Source: Lactobacillus kitasatonis DSM 16761 = JCM 1039 (GTDB taxonomy: Bacteria; Bacillota; Bacilli; Lactobacillales; Lactobacillaceae). From it: a DNA stretch of 64,000 nucleotides. Location: assembly GCF_000615285.1 (NCBI RefSeq), contig NZ_BALU01000011.1:27352-91351 (forward strand), written 5' to 3'. The notes beneath the pieces were generated by a model. That model saw only the letters and a program-made list of their open reading frames with translations. It ran no database searches and was not told where the DNA came from. The position numbers were made by a program, and so were the translations under genes. Below, piece by piece: positions 55,430 through 64,000 of the stretch; the first letter of the stretch is position 1, and each line of letters opens with the position of its first letter.

Positions 55430-56260
55430 ATGCCTGAAATGCCCGAAGTTGAAACTGTACGAAGAACTTTAACGCCTTTAATTAAAGGAAAGACAATTGA
55501 AAAAGTAATTCTGTGGTATCCCAAAATCGTTGCGACCGATCATGATAAGTTTGTCAACGAATTGCCTGGCAAAAAGATCATTCGGATTGACCGCTATGCC
55601 AAGTATCTGCTTATCCGCTTAAGCGATAATTTAACGATTGTGTCGCACCTGCGGATGGAAGGAAAGTATCATTTAACTACGCCATATGCACCCAAGGATA
55701 AGCACGATCATGTGGAATTCATTTTCACTGATGGTACTGCCTTGCGCTATAACGATGTGCGCAAGTTTGGTCGCATGCAATTAATTTTGACTGGGACCGA
55801 ACGACAAGTAACTGGTATTGGTAAGCTTGGCCCAGAACCAAATACGCCAGAATTTAGTGAGCAGTATTTCTTAAATAGTTTGAAGAGAAAAAAGAAGAAC
55901 ATCAAAAATGTCTTACTCGATCAAACTGTTGTGGCAGGTCTGGGCAATATCTATGTCGATGAAACCTTGTGGCAAAGCAAGATTCATCCCTTAAGTAGCG
56001 CCAATAAAATTCCTGCCGATAAAGTAGAAGATCTGCGTAAAAATATTAATGAAACCATCAAAATTGCCACAGAAAAACGCGGCACCACCGTTCACAGCTA
56101 TCTAGATGCCAACGGAGAAGTCGGTGGCTACCAAAAGATGCTACAAGTTTACGGCCACGCTGGTGAAGTCTGTCCTAGATGTGGCACGACTTTGGAAAAG
56201 ATTAAGGTTTCAGGAAGGGGCACCACTTTTTGCCCTCATTGTCAGGTGATTTATAAATGA
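55430..56260 (+). CDS. mutM: formamidopyrimidine-DNA glycosylase
   Basis: 276 residues. The N-terminus MPEMPEVETVRR gives the catalytic Pro2 and Glu3 after Met removal. GLGNIYVDE is the helix-two-turn-helix, and the C-terminal zinc finger is CPRCG-x16-CPHC. It removes 8-oxoguanine and cleaves the strand. It follows polA by 8 bp and overlaps coaE by 4 bp. Confidence 0.95.
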   Translation: MPEMPEVETVRRTLTPLIKGKTIEKVILWYPKIVATDHDKFVNELPGKKIIRIDRYAKYLLIRLSDNLTIVSHLRMEGKYHLTTPYAPKDKHDHVEFIFTDGTALRYNDVRKFGRMQLILTGTERQVTGIGKLGPEPNTPEFSEQYFLNSLKRKKKNIKNVLLDQTVVAGLGNIYVDETLWQSKIHPLSSANKIPADKVEDLRKNINETIKIATEKRGTTVHSYLDANGEVGGYQKMLQVYGHAGEVCPRCGTTLEKIKVSGRGTTFCPHCQVIYK

Positions 56261-56859
56261 CATACGTTTTAGCTTTAACTGGCGGAATCGCAACAGGCAA
56301 AAGCACCGCGGATCAATTTTTTGAAAAGAAAAACATTCCTATCGTCGACTGTGATAAGATAGCGCATGCTTTAATGAAGCCAAAAAATGCTTCTTGGCAA
56401 GTAATTAAGGATAATTTTGGCGGAGAATATTTGAATGATGACCAAACGATTAACCGTAAAAAGCTCGGCCAACTAGTTTTTAGCGATAAAAGTGCGTTAA
56501 ATAAACTAAATCAGTTGACTCATCCTCTAATTTTCGATAAAACAATACAAAAGATAGAATCATACCAAAATGAAGATATGGTTATTCTTGATGCACCGGT
56601 TTATTTTGAATCAGGCTGGGATAAAAAGAACATTGCCGATGGGATACTGGTAATTACGCTGCCAGAGACTGTTCAGATAGACCGTTTGAAACAAAGAAAT
56701 AATTTAACTGACGAAGAAGCCAGAATGCGAATTAAGAGCCAAATTCCTTTGGATAAAAAAACACAATTGGCTGATTTTGTAATTGAAAATACTGGTACAA
56801 TAAAAGAACTAGAAAGTAAACTAGAACAATTATTAAATAAAATCAAAAAAGAGGGATAG
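56257..56859 (+). CDS. coaE: dephospho-CoA kinase
   Basis: 200 residues. The P-loop is LTGGIATGKST, with DCDKIAHALM and QIPLDKKTQLADFVIEN as further conserved parts. It performs the last step of coenzyme A synthesis. It is coupled to mutM by overlap and followed directly by nrdR. Confidence 0.95.
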   Translation: MTYVLALTGGIATGKSTADQFFEKKNIPIVDCDKIAHALMKPKNASWQVIKDNFGGEYLNDDQTINRKKLGQLVFSDKSALNKLNQLTHPLIFDKTIQKIESYQNEDMVILDAPVYFESGWDKKNIADGILVITLPETVQIDRLKQRNNLTDEEARMRIKSQIPLDKKTQLADFVIENTGTIKELESKLEQLLNKIKKEG

Positions 56860-56861
56860 CT

Positions 56862-57329
56862 ATGGAATGTCCAAATTGTCATCAAAATGCCTCCCGCGTT
56901 ATTGATTCACGTCCTAGTGATGAAAACCGGGCAATTAGAAGACGTCGAGAATGTGAAAACTGTGGTTTTCGTTTTACCACTTTTGAAAGAGTCGAAACGG
57001 CGCCTTTATTAGTAATTAAGAATGATGGAACGCGTGAACCATTTAGCCGTAAGAAGATTTTGCATGGTGTAATGGCCGCAGGGCAAAAGCGTCCGATTAG
57101 TAGCGAACAATTCGAACAATTGGTTGACCATGTCGAAAATAAAGTTAGAAAACAAGGCGTAAGCGAAATTTCATCTAAGAAGATTGGTCAATATGTCATG
57201 GATGAATTGGCTGACTTAGACGATGTAGCTTATATCAGATTTGCTTCCATTTATCGTGAATTTAAAGATATGTCTAGCTTTATGAAGACAATGGAAGACA
57301 TGATGGCCAAAAAGGGAAAGGGTAATTAG
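56862..57329 (+). CDS. nrdR: ribonucleotide reductase repressor NrdR
   Basis: 155 residues. An N-terminal zinc ribbon (MECPNCHQNASRVIDSR, RRRECENCGFRF) precedes an ATP-cone domain (LVIKNDGTREPFSRKKI). It senses dATP/ATP and represses nrd genes. The position between coaE and dnaB is typical of Bacilli. Confidence 0.95.
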   Translation: MECPNCHQNASRVIDSRPSDENRAIRRRRECENCGFRFTTFERVETAPLLVIKNDGTREPFSRKKILHGVMAAGQKRPISSEQFEQLVDHVENKVRKQGVSEISSKKIGQYVMDELADLDDVAYIRFASIYREFKDMSSFMKTMEDMMAKKGKGN

Positions 57330-57331
57330 AA

Positions 57332-58707
57332 ATGTTTGAGACATCTGATCCCAAGCATCTCTACTATGTAGCCAATCGCGTTACGCTTTTTCCCGAAGAC
57401 GAGCAAATATTGATTAAACTATATCAGCCATTAGTTGGTGCTGTTGCAGTAGCTTTGTATCAAACTTTAATCAGCAACTACGATCCATATGGCATTGTTT
57501 CCGATTCTAAGGGCATTTATTCGTTGCAAGAACAATTAGATTGCAGCTTAAAGCAGATGTTTACTTCGCTTCATAAGTTAGAGGCTGTGGGATTAGTTCA
57601 AACATTTTTATCCGATAATGTTTTCAATAATCTCCTAGTGTTTAAACTGCTTAAAGTGCCTAGTGCTGATAAGTTTTTCGCTACGCCGCTGCTTGCGAGT
57701 TTGCTTAAGGAAAAAGTTGGCGAAGAAACCTTTCATGAATTAAGCCACAAGTTCGCTAAAGAAGCTAAGTTGCGAGAAAAGCCTATTAAGAATGCGCGCG
57801 ATGTTTCGGCTAATTTCTTCGATGTATTTCGTTTGCCAGGGGATGAAGCAATCACTCCATCCAGCGATGTAATTGAGGCCGCCAAAGAAAACAAAGTTCA
57901 TGAAGAAGAGGTGGCCCAAGTTAACGACAAGGATGCAATCGATTGGGACTTTATCAAAGAGCAATATGAGGTTTATCAAATTCCAGCTAGTGAAGTTGAT
58001 AATAAGAAGAATCAAATTCGCTCTTTGATGCAGACGTATGGCTTGTCCGAAAAAGAATTCGTGGATGAGAGTTTGCCATGCTTCATGGTTCGTATGAATT
58101 GAACATGCGCGACATTAGCAATACTTTAGCTGAGAACTACAAACGGATTAACACAAGAGAACACGTGCAAAAGCAGGTAAATGAAGGCCGTAAAAAGGCT
58201 CTTGCTGCAATTAAGGGCTTGGACGACAACGATAAGAAGTTGCTCAAGGAAGCCAATGAAAGCTCACCCGCTGAGTTTTTGTATAAGATAAAAACAGAAA
58301 AGGGCGGTATTGCCAGTGCAGGCGAGCGGCAGATTATCAATAATTTGCACACCCAGTATGGTTTGCCAGAAGATTTGATCAATATTCTGACCTATACTTG
58401 TTTGACTTACGATACTGTAGTGAACTCGAACTTGGCCTACAAGATCGCTAACGACTGGCTCCAACATGGCGTTGCAACCGCGGTTCAGGCTTTGCAGTAT
58501 GTGAAGAAACGTCGCGATAGTTTTGGCAATGGCAATAATAGAAGATCCAGAAGAAACTATAACTATCAAAATAAGCGCGTAGAAAAGGGCACCGATTGGA
58601 GCAAGAAGAAGGTTGATACCAATTCCGGTATTTCTACTGAACGATTAAAAGAATTATTTAAAAATTTGGATAAAAATTTAGGTAATGATGAGAAAGCAGG
58701 TGAATAG
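57332..58707 (+). pseudogene. dnaB: replication initiation / membrane attachment protein DnaB, one frameshift
   Basis: The first segment (57332 to about 58080) is the N-terminal DnaB-like part (MFETSDPKHLYYVANRV). One C restored near 58081 turns LPCFMV into LPCLHGSYELNMRDIS and joins the second segment with the DnaB_2 domain (SPAEFLYKIKTEKGG) and an Arg/Asn/Tyr-rich tail. About 458 residues when repaired. In Bacilli it acts with DnaD and DnaI to load the replicative helicase and is essential, so a true null is implausible. It directly abuts dnaI. Confidence 0.9.
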
Positions 58708-59628
58708 ATGGAACCAATAGGCGATGTGATCAAGCATATTGTCAAGCAACGCAATTTAGGCGATGAAAAAGCATTGGAAAACCAAGCTTTGCATGATCCC
58801 GATGTGCAGGCTTTTTTGAAGCAAAATGCCGATAAGATCGATCAAAAAATGGTTAAAAACAGCATATCTAATTTGTATGAATTTTACATGCAAAAACATC
58901 ACCCAAACAAGGTGATGGCAGGGTATGCACCGCAATTATTTTTAAACGGTAGAGTGATCGATATTCGCTATGCGCCAACAAAGGCTAAGATTGCACAAGA
59001 TCGTAAAAAAGCGGCACAAAGACGACTGCAACTCATTGATCTGCCTCCTCGTTTACATAATATTGATTTAATGGAAGATGTTGATGTTACGGATGATCGA
59101 AACAAGCTCCTTACTTTAATTTATGATTTTTTAAATAAATTTAAAAAAGATCTGCATCAAAAGGGATTGTATCTTTCAGGTGAATTTGGCGTAGGTAAAA
59201 CTTACATTCTGGCTGGCCTGGCTAATTATGTCGTAACCAACATGAATAAAAATGTGATTTTCTTGCATGTACCAACATTTATTGCGGGTCTTGCTAGCCA
59301 TTTTGACGATAATAGTCCAATCAGCTTGCAAGAAGAAATTCGTAGAATATCTGAATGTGATTTACTCATTTTAGACGACATCGGAGCAGAAAGTCTCAGC
59401 CAATGGTCACGTGATGACGTCTTAGGTGTAATTTTGCAGGCAAGAATGGATAATGTTTTGCCAACCTTCTTCTCATCCAATTTGGACATGGAAGCATTGC
59501 AGTCACACTTTGAAGAAACGCGTAATGCGACCGACCCAATTAAGGCGAGAAGGCTGATGCAGCGTGTCCGCTTTTTAGCTAAAGAAATTGTGGTGCCAGG
59601 ACCTGACCGCAGAAATTCTTTGCATTAA
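58708..59628 (+). CDS. dnaI: primosomal helicase loader DnaI
   Basis: 306 residues. An N-terminal helicase-binding part precedes an AAA+ ATPase with Walker A GEFGVGKTY and Walker B LLILDDIGAES. The N-terminal zinc-binding residues seen in Bacillus DnaI (Cys/His) are not obvious here. It loads DnaC helicase. It starts directly after the dnaB stop, with AAAGCAGGTG upstream. Confidence 0.94.
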   Translation: MEPIGDVIKHIVKQRNLGDEKALENQALHDPDVQAFLKQNADKIDQKMVKNSISNLYEFYMQKHHPNKVMAGYAPQLFLNGRVIDIRYAPTKAKIAQDRKKAAQRRLQLIDLPPRLHNIDLMEDVDVTDDRNKLLTLIYDFLNKFKKDLHQKGLYLSGEFGVGKTYILAGLANYVVTNMNKNVIFLHVPTFIAGLASHFDDNSPISLQEEIRRISECDLLILDDIGAESLSQWSRDDVLGVILQARMDNVLPTFFSSNLDMEALQSHFEETRNATDPIKARRLMQRVRFLAKEIVVPGPDRRNSLH

Positions 59629-59642
59629 TTTTTAAAAAGGTC

Positions 59643-59670
59643 TTGCATCCCCAGCTTGAATGCGTATAAT
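59643..59670 (+). promoter_or_regulatory. thrS promoter
   Basis: -35 TTGCAT (59643-59648), 16-bp spacer, -10 TATAAT (59665-59670), upstream of the T-box leader. Confidence 0.75.
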
Positions 59671-59676
59671 TGAAAC

Positions 59677-59896
59677 TAACTAAACGAGACATGATGAACC
59701 TCGCTTCAGAGAGAGGGACCTAGTTCTGGAAGCCCTTCATTAGAGGCTCACCCCAATCGTTTATTCCCAAAGTTAAAATTTTAGGTTGGATACCTTTATC
59801 AATCCGAATATAAGAGGTTAGACACACGCTAACCTGAATTTTGGGTGGAACCACGCAATTAACGTCCCAGTGCTATTGAGCACTGGGATTTTTTTT
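59677..59896 (+). promoter_or_regulatory. T-box riboswitch leader of thrS
   Basis: The T-box core GGTGGAACCACG is at 59844-59855. It is followed by the terminator hairpin GTCCCAGTGCT/AGCACTGGGAT and a T run (59864-59896). Upstream stem-I sequence includes AGAGAGGGACC. Uncharged tRNA-Thr pairing should favour antitermination. The region 59629-59908 holds only this leader and promoter. Confidence 0.9.
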
Positions 59897-59908
59897 GGAG
59901 GTAATTTT

Positions 59909-61843
59909 ATGAGTTTTTCAGTTACTTTACCAGACGGCTCAAAGAAAGAATTTGACAAAGCCGTTTCAGTTAAAGATGTAGCTTCATCAATCGCAACTTC
60001 ACTTGGAAAAGCTGCTGTTGGTGCTAAGGTAAATGGCCAAATTAAGCCACTTGATTACGAAATCGATAGCGACGTTGAAATTGCTATCCTTACTGATAAA
60101 GACGAAGAAGGTTTGGATATCTTAAGAGCAACTGCAGCATTCGCACTTGAAGCTGTTGCTAAGAAGAAGTACCCAGAACTTCGTTTAGGTGAACACGTAG
60201 CTGACGAAGGTGGCTTCTACGTTGACACTGACAAGAAGGACCAAATCAAGGTTACTGAATTGCCAGAACTTGAAAAGGCTATGGAAAAGCTTGTTAAGAG
60301 TGGTCAAGCAATTGAACACGTTGAAATGGATAAGTCAGAACTTGAAGATATCTACAAGGACGACCCATACAAGAGTGAACTTTTGAAGAAGGTTGAAGGC
60401 GACAAGGTTGACGCTTACAAGTTAGGCGACCTCGTAGACTTTGGTTTTGACGCATTACTTCCAAACACTGGTAAGATCAAGCACTTCAAGCTTTTGTCAG
60501 TAGCTGGTGCTTACTGGTTAGGTAAGTCATCAAACCCAATGCTTCAAAGAATCTTCGGTACTGCATTCTTCAAGGAAGCAGCATTGAAGGATGACTTAAA
60601 GCGTCGTGCAGAAATTAAGGAACGCGACCACCGCACTATCGGTCGTGACCTTGACCTCTTCTTCGTTGATCCTAAGGTTGGTGCAGGTCTTCCTTACTGG
60701 ATGCCAAAGGGTGCTACTATTCGTCGTGTCGTTGAACGTTACATCATCGACCGTGAAGTAGCTGACGGTTACCAACACGTTTACACTCCAGTACTTATGA
60801 ACCTTGACGCTTACAAGACTTCCGGTCACTGGGCACACTACCGTGATGACATGTTCCCACCAATGGACATGGGTGATGGCGAAATGCTTGAACTTCGTCC
60901 AATGAACTGTCCATCACACATCCAAATTTACAAGCACCACATTCGTTCATACCGTGACTTGCCACTTCGTGTTGCTGAACTTGGTATGATGCACAGATAC
61001 GAAAAATCAGGTGCTTTGTCAGGTCTTCAACGTGTACGTGAAATGACTTTGAACGATGGTCACACCTTCGTAGCTCTTGACCAAGTTCAAGACGAATTTG
61101 CTAAGATCTTGAAGTTGATCATGGACGTATACAAGGACTTCGACATTACTGATTACTACTTCAGACTTTCATACCGTGATCCAAAGAACACTGAAAAGTA
61201 CTTTGCAAACGATGAAATGTGGGAAAGAAGTCAAAAGATGCTTAAGGGTGCTATGGATGACCTTGGCCTTGACTACGTTGAAGCTGAAGGTGAAGCAGCA
61301 TTCTACGGTCCTAAGCTTGATATCCAAACTAAGACCGCTTTGGGTAACGACGAAACTATGTCAACTATTCAACTTGACTTCATGCTTCCAGAAAGATTTG
61401 GCTTAACTTACGTTGGTCAAGATGGTGAAGAACACCGTCCAGTTATGATCCACCGTGGTATTGTTGGTACTATGGAAAGATTCATTGCTTACTTAACTGA
61501 AATTTACAAGGGTGCCTTCCCAACTTGGCTTGCTCCAATCCAAGCTGAAATCATCCCAGTTAACAACGACGCTCACGGCGAATACGCCGAAAAGGTTCGT
61601 CAAGAACTTGCTAAGCGCGGCTTCAGAGTAGAAGTTGACAACAGAAATGAAAAGATGGGTTACAAGATTCGTGAATCACAAACCCAAAAGGTACCTTACA
61701 CTTTGGTATTAGGTGACGAAGAAATGAAGAACGGTAGCGTAAACGTACGTCGTTACGGTACTGACGAAGAAATTTCTAAGAGTCTTGACGACTTCATCAA
61801 GGAGATTGACGCTGACGTTAAGTCATACTCAAGAGAAAATTAA
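59909..61843 (+). CDS. thrS: threonyl-tRNA synthetase with replaced editing-site residues
   Basis: About 644 residues from the ATG at 59909 (TTGGAGG upstream). An N-terminal TGS domain, an N2 editing-like domain, a class II catalytic core and an anticodon-binding domain are present. The zinc ligands are kept (Cys in MNCPSH, His in NDGHTF, His in MIHR), so aminoacylation should work. In the N2 domain the usual RHSxAHLL is LRATAAFAL and the usual MCRGPH is FGFDAL, so the four editing residues (two His, Cys, His) are replaced. Strong Lactobacillus codon bias suggests high expression. Controlled by the T-box. Confidence 0.96.
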   Translation: MSFSVTLPDGSKKEFDKAVSVKDVASSIATSLGKAAVGAKVNGQIKPLDYEIDSDVEIAILTDKDEEGLDILRATAAFALEAVAKKKYPELRLGEHVADEGGFYVDTDKKDQIKVTELPELEKAMEKLVKSGQAIEHVEMDKSELEDIYKDDPYKSELLKKVEGDKVDAYKLGDLVDFGFDALLPNTGKIKHFKLLSVAGAYWLGKSSNPMLQRIFGTAFFKEAALKDDLKRRAEIKERDHRTIGRDLDLFFVDPKVGAGLPYWMPKGATIRRVVERYIIDREVADGYQHVYTPVLMNLDAYKTSGHWAHYRDDMFPPMDMGDGEMLELRPMNCPSHIQIYKHHIRSYRDLPLRVAELGMMHRYEKSGALSGLQRVREMTLNDGHTFVALDQVQDEFAKILKLIMDVYKDFDITDYYFRLSYRDPKNTEKYFANDEMWERSQKMLKGAMDDLGLDYVEAEGEAAFYGPKLDIQTKTALGNDETMSTIQLDFMLPERFGLTYVGQDGEEHRPVMIHRGIVGTMERFIAYLTEIYKGAFPTWLAPIQAEIIPVNNDAHGEYAEKVRQELAKRGFRVEVDNRNEKMGYKIRESQTQKVPYTLVLGDEEMKNGSVNVRRYGTDEEISKSLDDFIKEIDADVKSYSREN

Positions 61844-61866
61844 TTAATATAATTAAAAAATAAAAT

Positions 61867-61924
61867 AAAAAAACGTATGCTATGCCAGGTCTAATTAAGA
61901 TGGCTTTATTGCATACGTTTTTTT
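61867..61924 (+). terminator. hairpin terminator after thrS
   Basis: AAAAAACGTATGC pairs with GCATACGTTTTTT around a long internal loop containing a smaller hairpin. Confidence 0.8.
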
Positions 61925-62054
61925 GGTAAAGCTAATGTAATTAATTTTTTACATTTGTAAGTAAGAAGTAAAAGAACTGTCATCCCCTTTAACTTTTATG
62001 AAATATTTTAATGAAATAATGAAAATAGGAGTTATATAAGGGAAGGTGATAAAC

Positions 62055-62582
62055 TTGAAAAATAAGCTCATTATATTTATGACAACTGCGCTATTCATGT
62101 TAGCTATTATTGTAATGGGTCAAAATAGAGTAGATGCTGCATCCTGGGGAGCTAAGAATTTATTTACTACACCAAAGGAAACTCGCGGAACATGGTACTA
62201 TAAGCAAGAAGGCAAAATAAAAAAGCTTAAAATTACAACGCATACATTTAATAAAATCAAATTATATAAAATGTTGAGCAGTAATCAAGCGATTAAGTGG
62301 ACTAAAAAATTAGCTAAAACTGATAAAAAGTCGGGGTATAAATTAGCTCAAAAAGTTGGTACCTCTCAATACGAAGCTACTGATTTTAAATTTCATAAAA
62401 CAGCAGGTTTTGCTGCCAATGGTTGGCTTTCTAGTGATAGAGCTGATTCAGGACACACTTATGTTGCTATAAAGAAAAAAGATAAAAGTAATAATGATAA
62501 AGTAGATGCACTGCGAGTAGGAAATGGATCAGATAATTCATTTTTATATTATTGTTATAAGAGCAAAAAATTAATCAAATAA
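62055..62582 (+). CDS. small secreted basic protein of unknown function
   Basis: 175 residues from the TTG at 62055, with GGAAGGTG 6 bases before it; a GTG at 62046 is in frame but overlaps that site. A signal peptide (hydrophobic core LIIFMTTALFMLAIIVMG) is cleaved near VDAAS. The mature part is Lys-rich and beta-strand-like, without a wall anchor. It has the same general character as other short secreted lactobacillar proteins, and its GTWYYK pattern is shared with several of these. Function unknown. A terminator-like hairpin follows. Confidence 0.65.
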   Translation: MKNKLIIFMTTALFMLAIIVMGQNRVDAASWGAKNLFTTPKETRGTWYYKQEGKIKKLKITTHTFNKIKLYKMLSSNQAIKWTKKLAKTDKKSGYKLAQKVGTSQYEATDFKFHKTAGFAANGWLSSDRADSGHTYVAIKKKDKSNNDKVDALRVGNGSDNSFLYYCYKSKKLIK

Positions 62583-62627
62583 GTTATAATAATTTTCTTG
62601 ATGTGTTCAACTACATTTTTATATTTT

Positions 62628-62657
62628 TGCACTGAAATCTTAATTCAGTGCTTTTTT
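62628..62657 (+). terminator. hairpin terminator
   Basis: GCACTGAA pairs with TTCAGTGC around a short loop, followed by six T. Confidence 0.85.
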
Positions 62658-62679
62658 CATAAGGATTAGACTAAATTAG

Positions 62680-63939
62680 ATGATAATACGCCAGCGAAAA
62701 AATTATTTAACTTCTCAATTTTTATCTAAGATTAGTGCCGATGGGACTTTAAATATTGAAAATTTAATTGTCCTGACTTGTGCAATTTTTATTGCAAGTG
62801 TTGGACTAAATGTTAATTCAACAGCTACTATTATTGGTGCAATGTTGATTTCTCCTCTGATGGGACCACTACTAGCAATTGGCACAGGTCTTGCTTTATA
62901 TGATGTTCACTTACTGCGTAAAGGAACAATTTCATTATTAGCAGAAATTATTATCAGTTTAGCTGCATCTACAATTTATTTTCATTTTTCTCCTTTGACT
63001 TATGCTAGTCAAGAGATTATTGCACGAACTTCACCAACAATCTGGGATGTGATGATTGCGTTTTTTGGAGGGGTCGCTGGAATAATCGGAGCTCGCAAAA
63101 AAGAAGCAAATAATATTGTACCTGGTGTAGCGATTGCAACAGCCTTAATACCACCAGCTTGCACGATAGGGTATTCAATTGCGGCAGGTAATCTTAAATA
63201 TTTTTTAGGATCAAGCTATTTATTTTTGATTAACTGTGTTTTCATAATTTTGACTGCATTCATGGGTGTAAAAATTATGAAGTGGTTAAGTTATTCTACT
63301 AAGCAATCTAAGTTGTTTTTTTTGCATAAGCCGACCTTTAAAGAGTTTGTGATAATTTTAGTAGTAATTATTTTAATTATTCCTAGTATCTTGTCAGCTA
63401 ATCAGATGGTGAATAAAACTCTAGTAGATCAAAATGTTCAAAATCTTGTTGTTAATGAATTAGGCAATGTTAATTTAATTAAGGAAAATGTTGATACGCA
63501 AGGGAAAATAATTAATCTTACAGTTTCAGGCGATAAAATTAACGCTAAGAAAATTCAAGCGGCTAAAGCAAATTTGACGAAATATGACCTGGAAGGTTAT
63601 TCACTGAATATTGTGCAAGTAGCTCAGGTTAATCCAAATGCAGAAAATCAATTAGATCGACAAGTAAATAATATTATTAATCAGCGTCAGCATGAACAAG
63701 ATCAAGCTGATGAAAAACGTCAACAAGAACAAGAAAAACGTAATCAAAAAATTCGCAAACTGTCATCTGCAATTTCTTCCGTTACTGCAGTTAGTGATAA
63801 TAAAAATAAGCAAATTACTTTGATAGAGTTAAAAAAGCCGTTATCTAAGAAGAGAAAAAACGCATTAGTAAGACAAATAAAAAATAAATATCCAAATATT
63901 AATTTAGTGGAATTTGTTCAAGAAAATATTAAAAATTAG
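62680..63939 (+). CDS. DUF389 membrane protein
   Basis: 419 residues. The first 260 carry about six hydrophobic segments with the family hallmarks VNSTATIIGAMLISPLMGP and VPGVAIATALIPPACTIGYS. The rest is cytosolic and lysine/glutamine-rich (a charged helix of the type RQQEQEKRNQ). DUF389 proteins are conserved, and their transport activity is not known. The start may be the ATG at 62680, though no strong ribosome site is seen. The last 60 bases of the window are AT-rich with no gene that I can see. Confidence 0.85.
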   Translation: MIIRQRKNYLTSQFLSKISADGTLNIENLIVLTCAIFIASVGLNVNSTATIIGAMLISPLMGPLLAIGTGLALYDVHLLRKGTISLLAEIIISLAASTIYFHFSPLTYASQEIIARTSPTIWDVMIAFFGGVAGIIGARKKEANNIVPGVAIATALIPPACTIGYSIAAGNLKYFLGSSYLFLINCVFIILTAFMGVKIMKWLSYSTKQSKLFFLHKPTFKEFVIILVVIILIIPSILSANQMVNKTLVDQNVQNLVVNELGNVNLIKENVDTQGKIINLTVSGDKINAKKIQAAKANLTKYDLEGYSLNIVQVAQVNPNAENQLDRQVNNIINQRQHEQDQADEKRQQEQEKRNQKIRKLSSAISSVTAVSDNKNKQITLIELKKPLSKKRKNALVRQIKNKYPNINLVEFVQENIKN

Positions 63940-64000
63940 AAGAAACTGTCAAATTTTTTGTGTAAATAGATTTTTCTCGTAGATCGATTTTTTAATCTTT

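Noticed and set aside
2143..58081. Frameshifts in citG, yhaM, MATE, purL/F/M/N, polA and dnaB as a sign of reductive gene decay
   Set aside because: All are single-base changes in short homopolymers, repair to full conserved proteins, and include essential genes. Consensus error is the simpler explanation, though I cannot prove it from sequence.
59690..59860. tRNA gene upstream of thrS
   Set aside because: The structured region is the T-box leader; there is no cloverleaf with a complete acceptor stem.

Overview
The window looks like chromosome of a Lactobacillus of the acidophilus/helveticus/crispatus group. The DNA is AT-rich. It carries two secreted proteins of the lactobacillar S-layer-associated (SLAP) type, a helveticin J-like protein, a complete Firmicutes yhaMNO cluster, and CRISPR repeats of lactobacillar type. 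I cannot fix the species; L. helveticus or a close relative is my best guess.

Layout. (1) 1-5.4 kb: end of a Nudix hydrolase, an acyltransferase, a frameshifted CitG-like gene, an aquaglyceroporin, a divergent FMN alpha-hydroxy-acid oxidase and an RluD-type pseudouridine synthase, mostly separated by shared hairpin terminators. (2) 5.5-18.3 kb, housekeeping: class A PBP, YheA/YlbF-like protein, YhaO-YhaN-YhaM (DNA/RNA nuclease cluster), PrsA foldase, HIT protein, EcsA-EcsB ABC exporter, TrmB, a thioredoxin and YtpR. (3) 18.4-29.5 kb, surface and accessory: two SLAP-type proteins, MurC, a frameshifted MATE transporter, a secreted M1-like peptidase, a helveticin J homologue, an orphan RelB/DinJ antitoxin, an SPFH protein and a flavodoxin remnant. 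(4) 29.6-42.9 kb: one-carbon and purine synthesis, fhs-purE-purK and then purC-S-Q-L-F-M-N-H-D, each block preceded by inverted PurBox-like pairs with identical 19-nt gaps. (5) 42.9-52.7 kb, the purD-polA interval: a low-GC defence island with CRISPR relics of three different repeat classes, a HEPN-motif protein, an Abi-alpha (DUF4393) protein, a complete type I restriction-modification system (hsdR-hsdM-hsdS) and relict coding sequence. (6) 52.7-61.8 kb: polA-mutM-coaE-nrdR-dnaB-dnaI, then T-box-regulated thrS. (7) 62-64 kb: a small secreted protein and a DUF389 membrane protein.

Twelve single-base indels interrupt ten genes (citG, yhaM, MATE twice, flavodoxin, purL twice, purF, purM, purN, polA, dnaB). 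All but one are losses of one base from a short homopolymer, and both polA and dnaB are hit. The simplest reading is systematic consensus error in the assembly. The purine pathway and replication genes are therefore probably functional, and I treat most of these as artefactual pseudogenes.

Most interesting points: the three-class CRISPR graveyard plus restriction/abortive-infection island at the purD-polA junction; the HEPN/Abi-alpha gene pair; the threonyl-tRNA synthetase in which all four known editing-site residues are replaced while the aminoacylation site is intact; and the double PurBox pairs around the purC promoter.
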